Positions 1 through 7,186 of a stretch of 12,010 nt of DNA are shown here, in pieces (the first letter of the stretch is position 1; every line of letters begins with the position of its first letter). The DNA lies in contig JAHENO010000255.1 in NCBI GenBank assembly GCA_018609945.1, positions 1-12,010 on the forward strand, given 5' to 3'. A program made the position numbers and the translations under genes. Under the pieces are notes generated by a model. That model made no database searches and was not told the DNA's origin. It saw only the letters and a list, made by a program, of their open reading frames with translations. This stretch comes from Haloarculaceae archaeon. Its GTDB lineage: Archaea; Halobacteriota; Halobacteria; Halobacteriales; Haloarculaceae.

Positions 1-156
1 ACCGCCGACGAGTGGCGCTGGCGGCTGCGTCACCGCAACGGCAACATTCTCGCAGGCGACGGCCAGGGGTACGCCGATCAGAGCGGTCTGTGGGACGGCA
101 TCGAGAGCGTGAAGCGAAACGCGCCGAACGCCGGCTTCGAGGAAACTGATAACTAG
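1..156 (+). CDS. YegP/DUF1508-type small protein (HVO_2922 family), 3' end only
   Basis: The first 51 codons form an open frame ending at TAG (154-156); the start lies outside the window. The visible residues include DEWRWRLRHRNGNILA, then GQGY and GIESVKRNAPNA. This is the hallmark of the YegP/DUF1508 fold: a tryptophan-rich strand, 'NG..IL(A/S)..QGY' and a terminal 'GI.SVK.NAP' helix. The archaeal version, called HVO_2922 family, is a short one- or two-repeat protein of unknown biochemical function. The C-terminus is acidic (FEETDN), as expected for a halophile. A 10-bp hairpin overlaps the stop codon. The family assignment comes from motif recognition only, and the missing N-terminus prevents judging whether a second repeat exists. 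Confidence 0.75.
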   Translation, partial: TADEWRWRLRHRNGNILAGDGQGYADQSGLWDGIESVKRNAPNAGFEETDN

Positions 157-178
157 GGGCCCTCCGAACAGTTTCCTC
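139..178 (+). terminator. Stem-loop over the stop codon of the YegP-like gene
   Basis: GAGGAAACTG (139-148) and CAGTTTCCTC (169-178) are perfect 10-bp complements. The 20-nt loop carries the TAG stop codon and a GGGCCC palindrome. No T-tract follows, so this may be an mRNA 3'-end stabilising or processing hairpin rather than an archaeal T-run terminator. Confidence 0.55.
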
Positions 179-315
179 AATAGCTGTGTGACCAGCATAC
201 AGACGATTGGACCGGTGGGGACGGCGATCACGACGGCGGCCGCCGACCACTCACGCGAACCCGTCGGCTTCCGGCGCGACTATCCCGCCCCGGACGGCAA
301 GGCTCCACGAGCACC
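179..315. other. Intergenic leader before the SLC13 transporter
   Basis: About 137 bases contain no credible gene. A weak A/T element (CTATCC, near 280-285) lies about 33 bases before the transporter start, but it is not a good TATA box. No riboswitch or convincing repeat was recognised. Confidence 0.3.
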
Positions 316-2166
316 ATGACTGTCGGAGGAATACCCTTCGAAGCCCTCCTGGTGTTCGTGCTCATCGCCGTCGCCCTGACGTTGTTCGTCACCGAGGTGA
401 TCCCGAACGACACCACTGCGATCGGCGTCATCGTCGCACTGGCCGCCACGGGACCGATCATCGGTCTCACGCCGCGGGACGCGATTTCGGGATTTTCCAG
501 TACCGCGACGGTCACCATCGTCGCGATGTACATGTTGAGTGCGGGCATCCAGAACACGGGGATCGTCCAGCGACTCGGCGTCTATCTCGCGGAGTTCACG
601 CAGGGCGAGGAGGGGCGGGCGCTCGCGGCGACGGTCGTGACCACCGGCCCGATCGCGGGGTTCATCAACAACACGCCCGTCGTCGCCGTCTTCATCCCGA
701 TGATTTCCGACCTCGCCGAGAAGAGCAACGTCTCCCCCTCGAAGCTCCTGTTGCCCCTCTCCTATGCGGCGATCCTCGGCGGGACGCTCACGCTCATCGG
801 CACGTCGACGAACATCCTCGCGAGCGACCTCGCGCGCCAGTTCGTTCCCGGCCGGGGTGCCATCGGCATGTTCGAGTTCACGCGGCTGGGAGTGGTCATC
901 CTCGCGGTCGGCGTCGTGTATCTGCTGACGGTCGGCCGGCGACTCACGCCCGCCCGGATTCCGGTCGGCGTCGACCTCGTCGAGGAGTTCGACCTCGAGG
1001 ACCGTCTCGTCCAGGTCCAGGTATCTGACGAGTCGCCGGTCGTCGGATTGACCGTCGACGAACTCGACGAACGGATCGAGGCGTCCGTCGACGTGTTGCA
1101 ACTGCGCCGGGACGGCGAGACCTACGCGGCGCCGTACACGGACCAGCGGATCGAAGCCGGCGACGTCCTGATCGTCCACGGCACCTTGCAGGCGGTGAAC
1201 CGGTTCCGGGACAGGCACGAACTCCGCCAGCTGCTCCGGGAAGGCGTCACCGAGGACACCTTCGACGACGCGCCGACCGACAACATCCTCGCCAAGGCCG
1301 TCGTCCCGGAGGATTCGGCGTACGTGGGGGAGACGCTCGCCGAGACGCGACTCGAAGCGTTCCACCAGACGACCGTCCTCGCGGTCCGGCGGGGCGGTGA
1401 CCTGATCCGGGAGAACCTCGAGGACGTGGCGCTGGAGGGTGGGGACCTGTTGCTGGTCAGGCTGCCCCCGGAGTCGATCGATTACTTCGCGGAGTCGGGC
1501 GACCTCGTGGTGGCCGACGAGCGTGCCTACGAGCGACTGGCCGAGGCAGACGCCGAGGAAGTTGCGCCCCTCTCCTCGAAGACGCCCCTCGCGATCGGTA
1601 TCATGGCCGGCGTGGTGGGGGCGGCGGCACTGAACCTGCTGTCGATCGTGATCGCGGCCCTCGCGGGCGTCTTCGCGATGGTCGTCACCGGCTGTCTCTC
1701 GCCGTCGGACGCCTACGACGCCGTCTCCTGGAACATCATCTTCCTGCTCGCCGGCGTGATCCCGCTGGGGCTGGCGATGGAGACGACCGGCGGGGCGGCC
1801 CTCATCGCCGAGATGCTGGTCGCCACCGAGGCGTTCCTCCCGCTGCTCGCGGTCCTGTTACTGTTCGTCCTGGTGACCGGCCTGCTGTCGAACGTCATCA
1901 CGCCGGTGGCGACGATCGTCCTCATGATCCCGATCGCGGTGGACGCTGCCGGACGGCTGGGTGCCGATCCGTTCGCGTTTCTGCTGGCCGTGATGTTCGC
2001 CTCCGCCACCTCGTTCATGACGCCGGTGGGGTACCAGACGAACCTGATGGTCTACGGGCCTGGCGGCTACAAATTCACGGACTTCCTCCCGGTCGGGGGC
2101 CCCCTCCAGTTGTTGCTCGCGGTCGTCACGACCGTCGGCGTCGCGACGATGTGGGGACTCACCTAA
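316..2166 (+). CDS. SLC13/DASS-type transporter with two RCK_C (TrkA-C) domains
   Basis: This 616-residue protein has the split architecture of SLC13/CitM-type permeases in the ion transporter superfamily. An N-terminal membrane half (about residues 8-207) carries GFINNTPVV (115-123) and GTSTNI (162-167), the re-entrant hairpin signature that binds substrate anion and Na+. A cytoplasmic middle (about 215-405) contains two RCK_C/TrkA-C repeats, the first with the typical 'L.......VDVLQLRRDGE..AP..D..I..GDVLIVHG' pattern. A C-terminal membrane half (about 423-615) holds the paired motifs LLSNVITPVAT (523-533) and TSFMTPVGYQTNLMVYGPG (565-583). Related proteins carry sulfate, dicarboxylates or other anions; the substrate cannot be read from sequence. 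RCK_C modules usually bind small ligands and gate transport. ATG at 316 is the first start in the open frame. The gene converges on the small membrane protein, 26 bases away. Confidence 0.88.
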   Translation: MTVGGIPFEALLVFVLIAVALTLFVTEVIPNDTTAIGVIVALAATGPIIGLTPRDAISGFSSTATVTIVAMYMLSAGIQNTGIVQRLGVYLAEFTQGEEGRALAATVVTTGPIAGFINNTPVVAVFIPMISDLAEKSNVSPSKLLLPLSYAAILGGTLTLIGTSTNILASDLARQFVPGRGAIGMFEFTRLGVVILAVGVVYLLTVGRRLTPARIPVGVDLVEEFDLEDRLVQVQVSDESPVVGLTVDELDERIEASVDVLQLRRDGETYAAPYTDQRIEAGDVLIVHGTLQAVNRFRDRHELRQLLREGVTEDTFDDAPTDNILAKAVVPEDSAYVGETLAETRLEAFHQTTVLAVRRGGDLIRENLEDVALEGGDLLLVRLPPESIDYFAESGDLVVADERAYERLAEADAEEVAPLSSKTPLAIGIMAGVVGAAALNLLSIVIAALAGVFAMVVTGCLSPSDAYDAVSWNIIFLLAGVIPLGLAMETTGGAALIAEMLVATEAFLPLLAVLLLFVLVTGLLSNVITPVATIVLMIPIAVDAAGRLGADPFAFLLAVMFASATSFMTPVGYQTNLMVYGPGGYKFTDFLPVGGPLQLLLAVVTTVGVATMWGLT

Positions 2167-2181
2167 CCCGCCTCGAGCGGG
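2167..2181. terminator. Short GC hairpin in convergent gap
   Basis: CCCGC (2167-2171) and GCGGG (2177-2181) form a perfect 5-bp stem around CTCGA. It begins directly after the transporter stop and fills most of the 26-base gap to the convergent membrane protein gene. It could serve transcripts from both sides, but the stem is short and G/C-rich repeats arise easily here. Confidence 0.35.
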
Positions 2182-2192
2182 CGGGCTGGAGG

Positions 2193-2429
2193 CTACTCTT
2201 CCATGCCGCTGAGGCTGGCCATCGGCGTCGCGCCGGCGACGATGGCGCCCGTCGCCAGAATCGCGGCCGACAGGACGACGAAGTCACCACTCGGCGAGTA
2301 GCCGGCCAGCCCGGCACCCGCCCGGACGATAAAGACCGTGATGAAGAAACTCACGATCGCGAACACCAGCATGACGATCGCCGCAATGATACCACCGAGC
2401 AGGGCGCCGAAGGAATCGAGAAGTCCCAT
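2193..2429 (-). CDS. Small membrane protein of unknown function
   Basis: A 78-residue protein starts MGLLDSFGALLGG and has two predicted membrane segments, about residues 8-38 (very hydrophobic, IIAAIVMLVFAIVSFFITVF) and about 48-68. A short GYSPSGD loop separates them. No recognised domain. A longer open frame exists upstream, but its first 25 residues are polar and unlike the rest. A TATA-like GTATT (minus strand, 2457-2453) lies about 26 bases before the ATG at 2429, which fits a leaderless mRNA from this start; an ATG two codons earlier (2435) is equally possible in sequence terms. The gene is divergent from the APC permease and shares its upstream region. The composition of a real membrane protein makes it more than a shadow frame, but the function is unknown. 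Confidence 0.65.
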   Translation of the reverse strand: MGLLDSFGALLGGIIAAIVMLVFAIVSFFITVFIVRAGAGLAGYSPSGDFVVLSAAILATGAIVAGATPMASLSGMEE

Positions 2430-2524
2430 ACTCATTTTCGACTGGTGACAGGAATACGTCTTCCGATCCTCGACTCGTATCGACGGTCGTCGGTCAGTAT
2501 TCACCGTCGCCGCCGGGATCGGAT

Positions 2525-2569
2525 ACTGTTTCCCCGGACGGGAGCCCTGAACTCCTGTCCGTCAACAGT
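2525..2569. promoter_or_regulatory. 45-bp nested inverted repeat upstream of the permease
   Basis: The outer arms are ACTGTT (2525-2530) and AACAGT (2564-2569). The inner arms are CGGACGGGAG (2535-2544) and CTCCTGTCCG (2552-2561), complementary except for one position that would be a G-U pair in RNA. The element ends right at the TATA-like box of the permease gene. Its place just before the BRE/TATA region suggests a regulator operator; this is inference. Confidence 0.4.
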
Positions 2570-2577
2570 CATAAGAG
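2570..2577 (+). promoter_or_regulatory. TATA-like box of the permease-USP operon
   Basis: CATAAGAG is centred about 27 bases before the ATG at 2601. That is the expected TATA-to-start spacing for a leaderless haloarchaeal mRNA. The match to the TTTAWA-type consensus is only fair. Confidence 0.35.
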
Positions 2578-2600
2578 GGCTGGTTGTGAAGGGGACCGCA

Positions 2601-4046
2601 ATGGCAGAGGTTTCGGACGACGTGGCGGTTCCACCGGAACAGACAGCCAACCGCGACGGCGAAGCACCGGTCGTCGAACACCCCGAGACGACCGACGAGA
2701 CGACCGTCCACGAGGAAGGGACGGAACTCGAACGCACCATCGGGCTGACCGGCGGCATCGCTATCGGGGTCGGGACGATGATCGGTGCGGGCATCTTCGT
2801 GTTTCCCGGCATTGCGGCGGGCCAGGCCGGCCCCGCCGCTGCGGGCTCGTTCGCCATCGGCGCCGTCGTCGCGTTGCTGGTGGCGCTTCCCACGTCGGAA
2901 CTGGCGACCGCGATGCCCCGCAGCGGGGGCGGCTACTACTTCATCTCCCGGGGGATGGGGGCGCTCTTCGGTGCCATCGTCGGGCTCTCGCTGTGGTTCG
3001 GGCTGGTGTTCGCCTCCGCGTTCTACCTGGTGGGCTTTGGCTTCTACGCGCAGGCGGTCCTCACGCGGCTGGGCATCTCGCTCGGCGGGATCGACATCGT
3101 CATTCCGCTGGCGCTGGTCTTCGGGGCGTTCCTGACTGTCCTGAACGCAACAGGAACGGAGAACGCCGCCAAACTCCAGAACGGCGTGGTCGCCATCCTG
3201 CTCGCGATCATCGTCGCCTTCCTCACCTTCGGCGGCCTCTCGGCGCTGGGAGTCATCGGCGAACCCGAACCGGTCGGCGAGTCCTTCCTCTCGAAGGGCG
3301 CCTTCCCGGTGTTGACGACCGCCGCGCTCGTGTTCACGTCCTACCTCGGGTTCGCGCAGGTGGCGACCGTCGCCGGCGAGATCAAGCAACCGGACCGGAA
3401 CCTCCCGCTGGCGATGGTGGGGTCGGTCCTCATCGTGGGCGTCCTGTACGTGGCGACGATATTCGTGGCGGTCAGCGCCTTCGGCAGCGAACGACTCGCG
3501 ACGCTGGGCGAGACGGCGATGGTCACGGTCGCCGAGAGCTTCCTCGGCCCGCTCGGGGCGTTTGCCATCCTCTTCGGGGGGTTGCTGGCGACGGTCTCCA
3601 GCGCGAACGCCTCCGTCCTCAGCACCTCCCGGGCGATCTACGCTGTCAGCAAGGACGCCCTGCTCCCGCGGTGGGCCAGCCGCATCAACCTTCGCTATGG
3701 CACCCCGCACGTCGCTCTCGGGATGGCCGGCGGCCCCATCCTCGTCCTGATACTGCTCGGCGAGGTGGAACTGCTCGCGGAGGTCGCCTCCTTTCTGCAC
3801 CTCATCATGTACGGGCTGATGTGCGTGGCGCTGATCGCGCTCCGGCGTGACGAACCCGAGTGGTACGACCCGGACTTCCGCGTGCCGGGATATCCGGTGG
3901 TGCCCGTCCTCGGGGCGCTTGCCAGTTTCGCGCTCATCGGGTTCATGCAGCTGGCCTCCCAGCTGATCGGCCTCGCGATCATGATCGTATCGGCCGGGTG
4001 GTACTACTATTACGCTCGCGACGTGACACTCAGGGGGGCCCTCTAA
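2601..4046 (+). CDS. APC-superfamily amino acid permease
   Basis: A 481-residue secondary transporter predicted to import amino acids (or an amine) across the cell membrane by cation symport or exchange. The first 45 residues are hydrophilic and acidic, then about 12 membrane segments follow. TM1 carries the family signature IGVGTMIGAGIFVFPG (55-70), whose unwound G-x-G-I-F region binds the substrate backbone. The loop after TM6 has GEIKQPDRNLPLA (259-271), and STSRAIYAVSKDALLP (341-356) is the usual TM8 exit motif. ATG at 2601 is chosen over a longer upstream frame because homology-like sequence and acidic composition begin here and a TATA-like box sits at leaderless distance. The stop overlaps the next start by one base (TAATG), so this gene and the USP-like gene are translationally coupled. 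Fusions and pairings of APC permeases with USP domains are known in prokaryotes, and regulation of transport by the USP part is plausible. Substrate unknown. Confidence 0.88.
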   Translation: MAEVSDDVAVPPEQTANRDGEAPVVEHPETTDETTVHEEGTELERTIGLTGGIAIGVGTMIGAGIFVFPGIAAGQAGPAAAGSFAIGAVVALLVALPTSELATAMPRSGGGYYFISRGMGALFGAIVGLSLWFGLVFASAFYLVGFGFYAQAVLTRLGISLGGIDIVIPLALVFGAFLTVLNATGTENAAKLQNGVVAILLAIIVAFLTFGGLSALGVIGEPEPVGESFLSKGAFPVLTTAALVFTSYLGFAQVATVAGEIKQPDRNLPLAMVGSVLIVGVLYVATIFVAVSAFGSERLATLGETAMVTVAESFLGPLGAFAILFGGLLATVSSANASVLSTSRAIYAVSKDALLPRWASRINLRYGTPHVALGMAGGPILVLILLGEVELLAEVASFLHLIMYGLMCVALIALRRDEPEWYDPDFRVPGYPVVPVLGALASFALIGFMQLASQLIGLAIMIVSAGWYYYYARDVTLRGAL

Positions 4047-4786
4047 TGTCCGACTCAGACTGGACCGTGCTCGTTCCAATCGAGGTCCTCGAAGGCGAGA
4101 CCGCACCCGACGCCGTCGTGGAGTTGCTGGCGACGCTGCCGGTCGTCGTGCTGGGGTACCACGTCCTCCCCGAGCAGACCGCACCGGGCCAGGCCCGGAT
4201 GCAGTTCGGGGACCAGGCACAGTCGAAACTCGACATCCTGGCGGCGGACTTCCGCGAGGCCGGCGGTGCGGCCGAGACCCGCCTCGTCTTTACCCACGAC
4301 GAGGAACAGACCCTCGACCGCGTCGCCGACGAGACTGGCTGTGAAGCGATCCTGATCCCGAACCCCGCGGGCGACGTCGAGCGGCTCCTGGTCCCGATCC
4401 GCGGGGAGGTCGACGTCGCACGGGTCAGTGCCTTCGTGGCAGCGCTCCGTAGCGGCCGCGACATCGCGGTGACGCTGTTCCACGTCACGGAACGGGAGGA
4501 GAACGCGACGGCCGGCGAGTCGATGGTCGCGGACGCCGCGACCCAACTCCGCGACCGCGGCGTGCCCGACGACGCCATCGCCACCGAGGTTACCGTCTCG
4601 GGGACGCCGATCCGGGCCATCGCGAGCGCGGCCGCCGACCACGACGCCGTGGTGATGGGCGAGAGCGAGCCGTCGTTGCGAACTTTCCTGTTCGGCGAAG
4701 TGCCCGAACAGGTCGCCGCACAGTCGCTCGGCCCCGTCGTCGTCGTCCGGCGGGAACGCCCCGCCGGGGACTCCGGGGAACCCTGA
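4046..4786 (+). CDS. Two-domain universal stress protein (UspA-like), permease partner
   Basis: A 246-residue soluble protein with two tandem USP-type Rossmann-like domains, about residues 5-106 and 112-236. Each begins with a 'VLVPI'/'LLVPI' strand (8-12; 114-118), and the second ends with DHDAVVMGESEPS followed by GPVVVVRRERP. The ATP-binding signature of classic USPs (G-2x-G-9x-G-S/T) is degraded: from G205 the pattern is G-2x-E-8x-G-E, with Glu at the second Gly and at the Ser/Thr. It may not bind ATP in the usual way. The ATG shares its first base with the permease stop codon, a strong sign of coupled expression and of a partner role, possibly as cytosolic regulator of the transporter. 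That role is inferred from context; the USP fold assignment is from sequence pattern. The C-terminal ten residues are a polar tail. Confidence 0.8.
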   Translation: MSDSDWTVLVPIEVLEGETAPDAVVELLATLPVVVLGYHVLPEQTAPGQARMQFGDQAQSKLDILAADFREAGGAAETRLVFTHDEEQTLDRVADETGCEAILIPNPAGDVERLLVPIRGEVDVARVSAFVAALRSGRDIAVTLFHVTEREENATAGESMVADAATQLRDRGVPDDAIATEVTVSGTPIRAIASAAADHDAVVMGESEPSLRTFLFGEVPEQVAAQSLGPVVVVRRERPAGDSGEP

Positions 4787-4869
4787 GCGTCGTGGCCGTC
4801 GGACGGCACCGAGGCGCGTCAGCGGCGTCGCTCCGCGACGAGGCGGTCGGCTGTCAATCGGCCAACAGA

Positions 4870-4877
4870 CGCATACG
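4870..4877 (+). promoter_or_regulatory. TATA-like box before the DUF4382 lipoprotein gene
   Basis: CGCATACG is centred about 25 bases upstream of the ATG at 4899, the distance expected for leaderless transcription. The rest of the 112-base gap (4787-4898) shows nothing else recognisable. Confidence 0.3.
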
Positions 4878-4898
4878 TGGGCGACCCCTCTCCATCGT

Positions 4899-5690
4899 AT
4901 GGAACGACGCACCTACCTGAAGGGTATCGGAACTGTCTCCGCCGTCGGATTGCTCGCTGGCTGTTCGGACGGGGAGAGCGACGGCACCGGCGACGAGGCT
5001 TCCGGCGGGACCAGCGGCGACGCCACGGGACTGCTCGCCACGACCGTCAGCGACATGCCCGGCGACATCGGCGACTTCGAATCGCTGATCGTCACCGTCG
5101 CCGGCGTCTGGATCAAGCCCGCCGAGGCCGACGGGACGACGACACCCTCCGCCACCTCAGAGGACGCGACCCCCACGAGCACGCCGACTGCGACGGGCGG
5201 GAACGCCACCGCTACCGAGGCGGAGATGGAAGAGGGCGACGATGGCCGTCGGTACGTCGAGTTCTCGGAACCACACGACGCCGACCTGGTACAGCTCCAG
5301 GGATCGAAGACACAGCTGCTGGAGGAACGGGAGGTCGCCGTCGGCGAGTACGAGTTCCTCCAACTCGACGTCACCGACTCGCAGGGGACACTGACCGACG
5401 GGAGCGAGACGAGCGTCGAGACACCGGGCAACGCCCCGCTGAAGTTCGACCAGTCCTTCGAGATACGGGAAGACGAGCGGACGACGTTCGTCGCCGACTT
5501 CACGCCCTTCCAGCGCGGCAACGGCAGCTACCTCATCCGACCGGTCGCGTCCGAGACGCAGGTCCTGTACGGGGAGGAGACGCCCTCCGGTGGAACCCCG
5601 ACCGCGAGTGGTGACGGGATGACCGATGGCGGGAGCGCAGACGGCGGCAACGCAACCGGTGATGGCAGCGCGAGCGGCGCCGATAACTGA
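4899..5690 (+). CDS. DUF4382 domain lipoprotein, Tat-exported
   Basis: A 263-residue exported protein. The N-terminus has a twin-arginine start (ERRTYLKG, R3-R4), a short hydrophobic stretch and a lipobox LAGC with Cys22 as the lipidation site, so it is probably anchored on the outer face of the membrane through the Tat route typical of haloarchaea. Residues about 44-72 (LLATTVSDMPGDIGDFESLIVTVAGVWI) and 119-225 match the DUF4382 pattern: 'D.P.......V.V.V..V.', then 'D....QL.G....L......GEY..L.L.V' and a final strand region. Its function is unknown. An insert of about 45 residues (73-118), rich in Thr, Ser, Ala and Glu, splits the domain, and the C-terminal 35 residues are a Gly/Ser/Thr/Asp tail. 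Both look like disordered, possibly glycosylated linkers; one N-x-S/T site is N102-A-T. Confidence 0.8.
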   Translation: MERRTYLKGIGTVSAVGLLAGCSDGESDGTGDEASGGTSGDATGLLATTVSDMPGDIGDFESLIVTVAGVWIKPAEADGTTTPSATSEDATPTSTPTATGGNATATEAEMEEGDDGRRYVEFSEPHDADLVQLQGSKTQLLEEREVAVGEYEFLQLDVTDSQGTLTDGSETSVETPGNAPLKFDQSFEIREDERTTFVADFTPFQRGNGSYLIRPVASETQVLYGEETPSGGTPTASGDGMTDGGSADGGNATGDGSASGADN

Positions 5691-5693
5691 TAC

Positions 5694-5726
5694 GATCGGC
5701 TCACCGATCCCGGTCGTACGGACCGG
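5694..5726. terminator. Two tandem hairpins in the convergent gap
   Basis: GATCGG (5694-5699) pairs with CCGATC (5704-5709) around a 4-nt loop. The next base starts CCGGTC (5710-5715), which pairs with GACCGG (5721-5726) around a 5-nt loop. Both stems are perfect 6-mers and lie back to back in the 51-base gap between the lipoprotein and M28 peptidase stops. A bidirectional transcription end is likely. Confidence 0.5.
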
Positions 5727-5741
5727 TTCGGGAGCGGCATA

Positions 5742-7100
5742 TCAGCCCCACTCGTCGGGCCAGATCCCGGCCGCGCGCATCCCTTCTTCGGCGCCGGCCC
5801 GCGCCAGGCCCGCCCGCACGTCATCGATCGAAACGGAGACGTCGGTCCGGGTCAGTTCCCGGACGATCAGCGCGACCAGCATCGCGTGTTCGCGGATGGT
5901 GCGGCGGTCGGCCTTCTCGCGGGTGTCGGCGCCGGTGTGGGTCCAGCCCCGCTCCCAGTGGCCCGCGTCGCCCGGGCGCTCGCTGTGGAGCTGTAACGAC
6001 GGGACACCCCGCCGGAGGAACGGCCAGTGGTCGCTGTGGGCGTGGGGTCGCCGGCCGACGGCGACGGGGTGGCCGACCCGGTCGGCGACGGACTCGACGA
6101 GGGACGCGATATCCTCCGAGGCGTGGGCGAGCGCCTGCAGGTCGCGAAACCGGCCGGCGCCGTCGACGTTCACCACGGCACGCAGACCCTCGAGGTCGAG
6201 ACTCGCCGCGAGCGCCTCGCTGCCGAGCAGACCGATCTCCTCACACCCCGTGGCGGCCACCCGGACCCCGCAGCCGAGTTCCAGGTCCGCGAGCGCCCGG
6301 ACCGCCCCCAGAAGGGTGGCGACCCCACAGCCGTTGTCGAGGGCACCCTCGCCGAGGTCGTGGGCGTCGTAGTGGGCCACCATCAGGACGGCCTCGTCGG
6401 TATCGGGACCGACGCGGCCGAGGACGTTCTGGCTCTCGGCGGGTTCGGTCGTCGCCTCGACAGTCAGGCGGGCCCGCCTGCCGCGGTCGGCGTACTCTCC
6501 GAGCCAGGCGCCCGTCTCGTGCGAGACGCCGACGCCGGGGATGGCCGTCCGCTCGCCGAAGTGCAGCGACCCCGTCGGCGGCAACTGGCCGGGCCGGTGG
6601 TTGGCGAAGACGAACGCCGCCGCCCCCGCCCGCTCGGCGTGGCCGACCTTCTCCATGCGGTGGATCCGCCGGCTCTCGGTCTGTGGTGTGCCGGTGCTCG
6701 CGACGACGACCGCCCCCTCGACGTCCCGGTCGTCGATCTCCCGGGGCGTGCCGTGGCCCACGCCCACCAGCCGCCCGGACACCTCACACGCCGGCGAGTA
6801 CGGGAGCGCGACCGCCTCGAAGGACCGCTCGCGCCCGGGGTCGTCGTTCCCGCCCGCGGCGTCGCCGGTTTCGACGGTCAGCGTCGTCGACCCGCGCGTC
6901 CAGCGGGTCATCTCGAATGGCTCGATGGAGACCTCCGCGAGGCCGGCCGCCCCGAAAGCCTCCGCGACGTACTCGGCAGCGCGGCGCTCCCCGGCGTGGC
7001 CGCCAAAGCGGTCGGGAAGTTCGGTCAGGCGGGTCAGCAGGCGCCAGGGCGCGTCCTCGACCCAGGCGCGACCGAGCGCGCGCTCGACGGGTTCGTCCAT
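5742..7100 (-). CDS. M28-family zinc aminopeptidase with PA domain
   Basis: A 452-residue metallopeptidase. An N-terminal region leads into a protease-associated (PA) insert, about residues 95-205, containing EGAVVVASTG and the AGAAAFVFANHRPGQ strand. The M28 catalytic domain then shows all five expected metal ligands: H243 in AHYDAH (D245 beside it), bridging D255 in ALDNGCG, E287-E288 in TGCEEIG (general base and ligand), D313 in NVDGAG, and H388 in WTHTGADT. This set predicts a co-catalytic dinuclear zinc exopeptidase. No signal peptide or lipobox is visible, so it is probably cytoplasmic. The start at 7100 fits a TATA-like box 25 bases upstream; the frame could be extended 18 residues, but that would pass the promoter. 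It is divergent from pepF with an 86-base shared gap, and both products cleave peptides. Annotated relatives are often called aminopeptidase or 'Zn-dependent peptidase'; exact specificity is unknown. Confidence 0.87.
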   Translation of the reverse strand: MDEPVERALGRAWVEDAPWRLLTRLTELPDRFGGHAGERRAAEYVAEAFGAAGLAEVSIEPFEMTRWTRGSTTLTVETGDAAGGNDDPGRERSFEAVALPYSPACEVSGRLVGVGHGTPREIDDRDVEGAVVVASTGTPQTESRRIHRMEKVGHAERAGAAAFVFANHRPGQLPPTGSLHFGERTAIPGVGVSHETGAWLGEYADRGRRARLTVEATTEPAESQNVLGRVGPDTDEAVLMVAHYDAHDLGEGALDNGCGVATLLGAVRALADLELGCGVRVAATGCEEIGLLGSEALAASLDLEGLRAVVNVDGAGRFRDLQALAHASEDIASLVESVADRVGHPVAVGRRPHAHSDHWPFLRRGVPSLQLHSERPGDAGHWERGWTHTGADTREKADRRTIREHAMLVALIVRELTRTDVSVSIDDVRAGLARAGAEEGMRAAGIWPDEWG

Positions 7101-7122
7101 GCCTCTCCCTTCGACTCGGGAG

Positions 7123-7129
7123 ATAAAAC
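7123..7129 (-). promoter_or_regulatory. TATA box of the M28 peptidase gene
   Basis: Read on the minus strand, GTTTTAT (7129-7123) lies about 25 bases before the ATG at 7100. This is a good haloarchaeal TATA element and implies a nearly leaderless mRNA. Confidence 0.5.
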
Positions 7130-7154
7130 GGTACTGCCGTCGGGCAGGTGCCAA

Positions 7155-7162
7155 CGCTTACC
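7155..7162 (+). promoter_or_regulatory. Weak TATA-like element before pepF
   Basis: CGCTTACC is centred about 28 bases before the ATG at 7187. The spacing fits leaderless transcription but the sequence match is poor; it shares the 86-base divergent gap with the M28 promoter. Confidence 0.25.
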
Positions 7163-7186
7163 TGGGCGGCTTCCCTACCGCGGGTC

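Noticed and set aside
280..1365. Long minus-strand open frame opposite the SLC13 transporter
   Set aside because: Arg/Asp/Glu-rich composition typical of antisense frames in GC-rich haloarchaeal genes; the plus strand has clear family motifs.
2562..4220. 552-codon minus-strand open frame opposite the permease
   Set aside because: Same shadow composition with no recognisable domain, and it crosses the ends of two real plus-strand genes.
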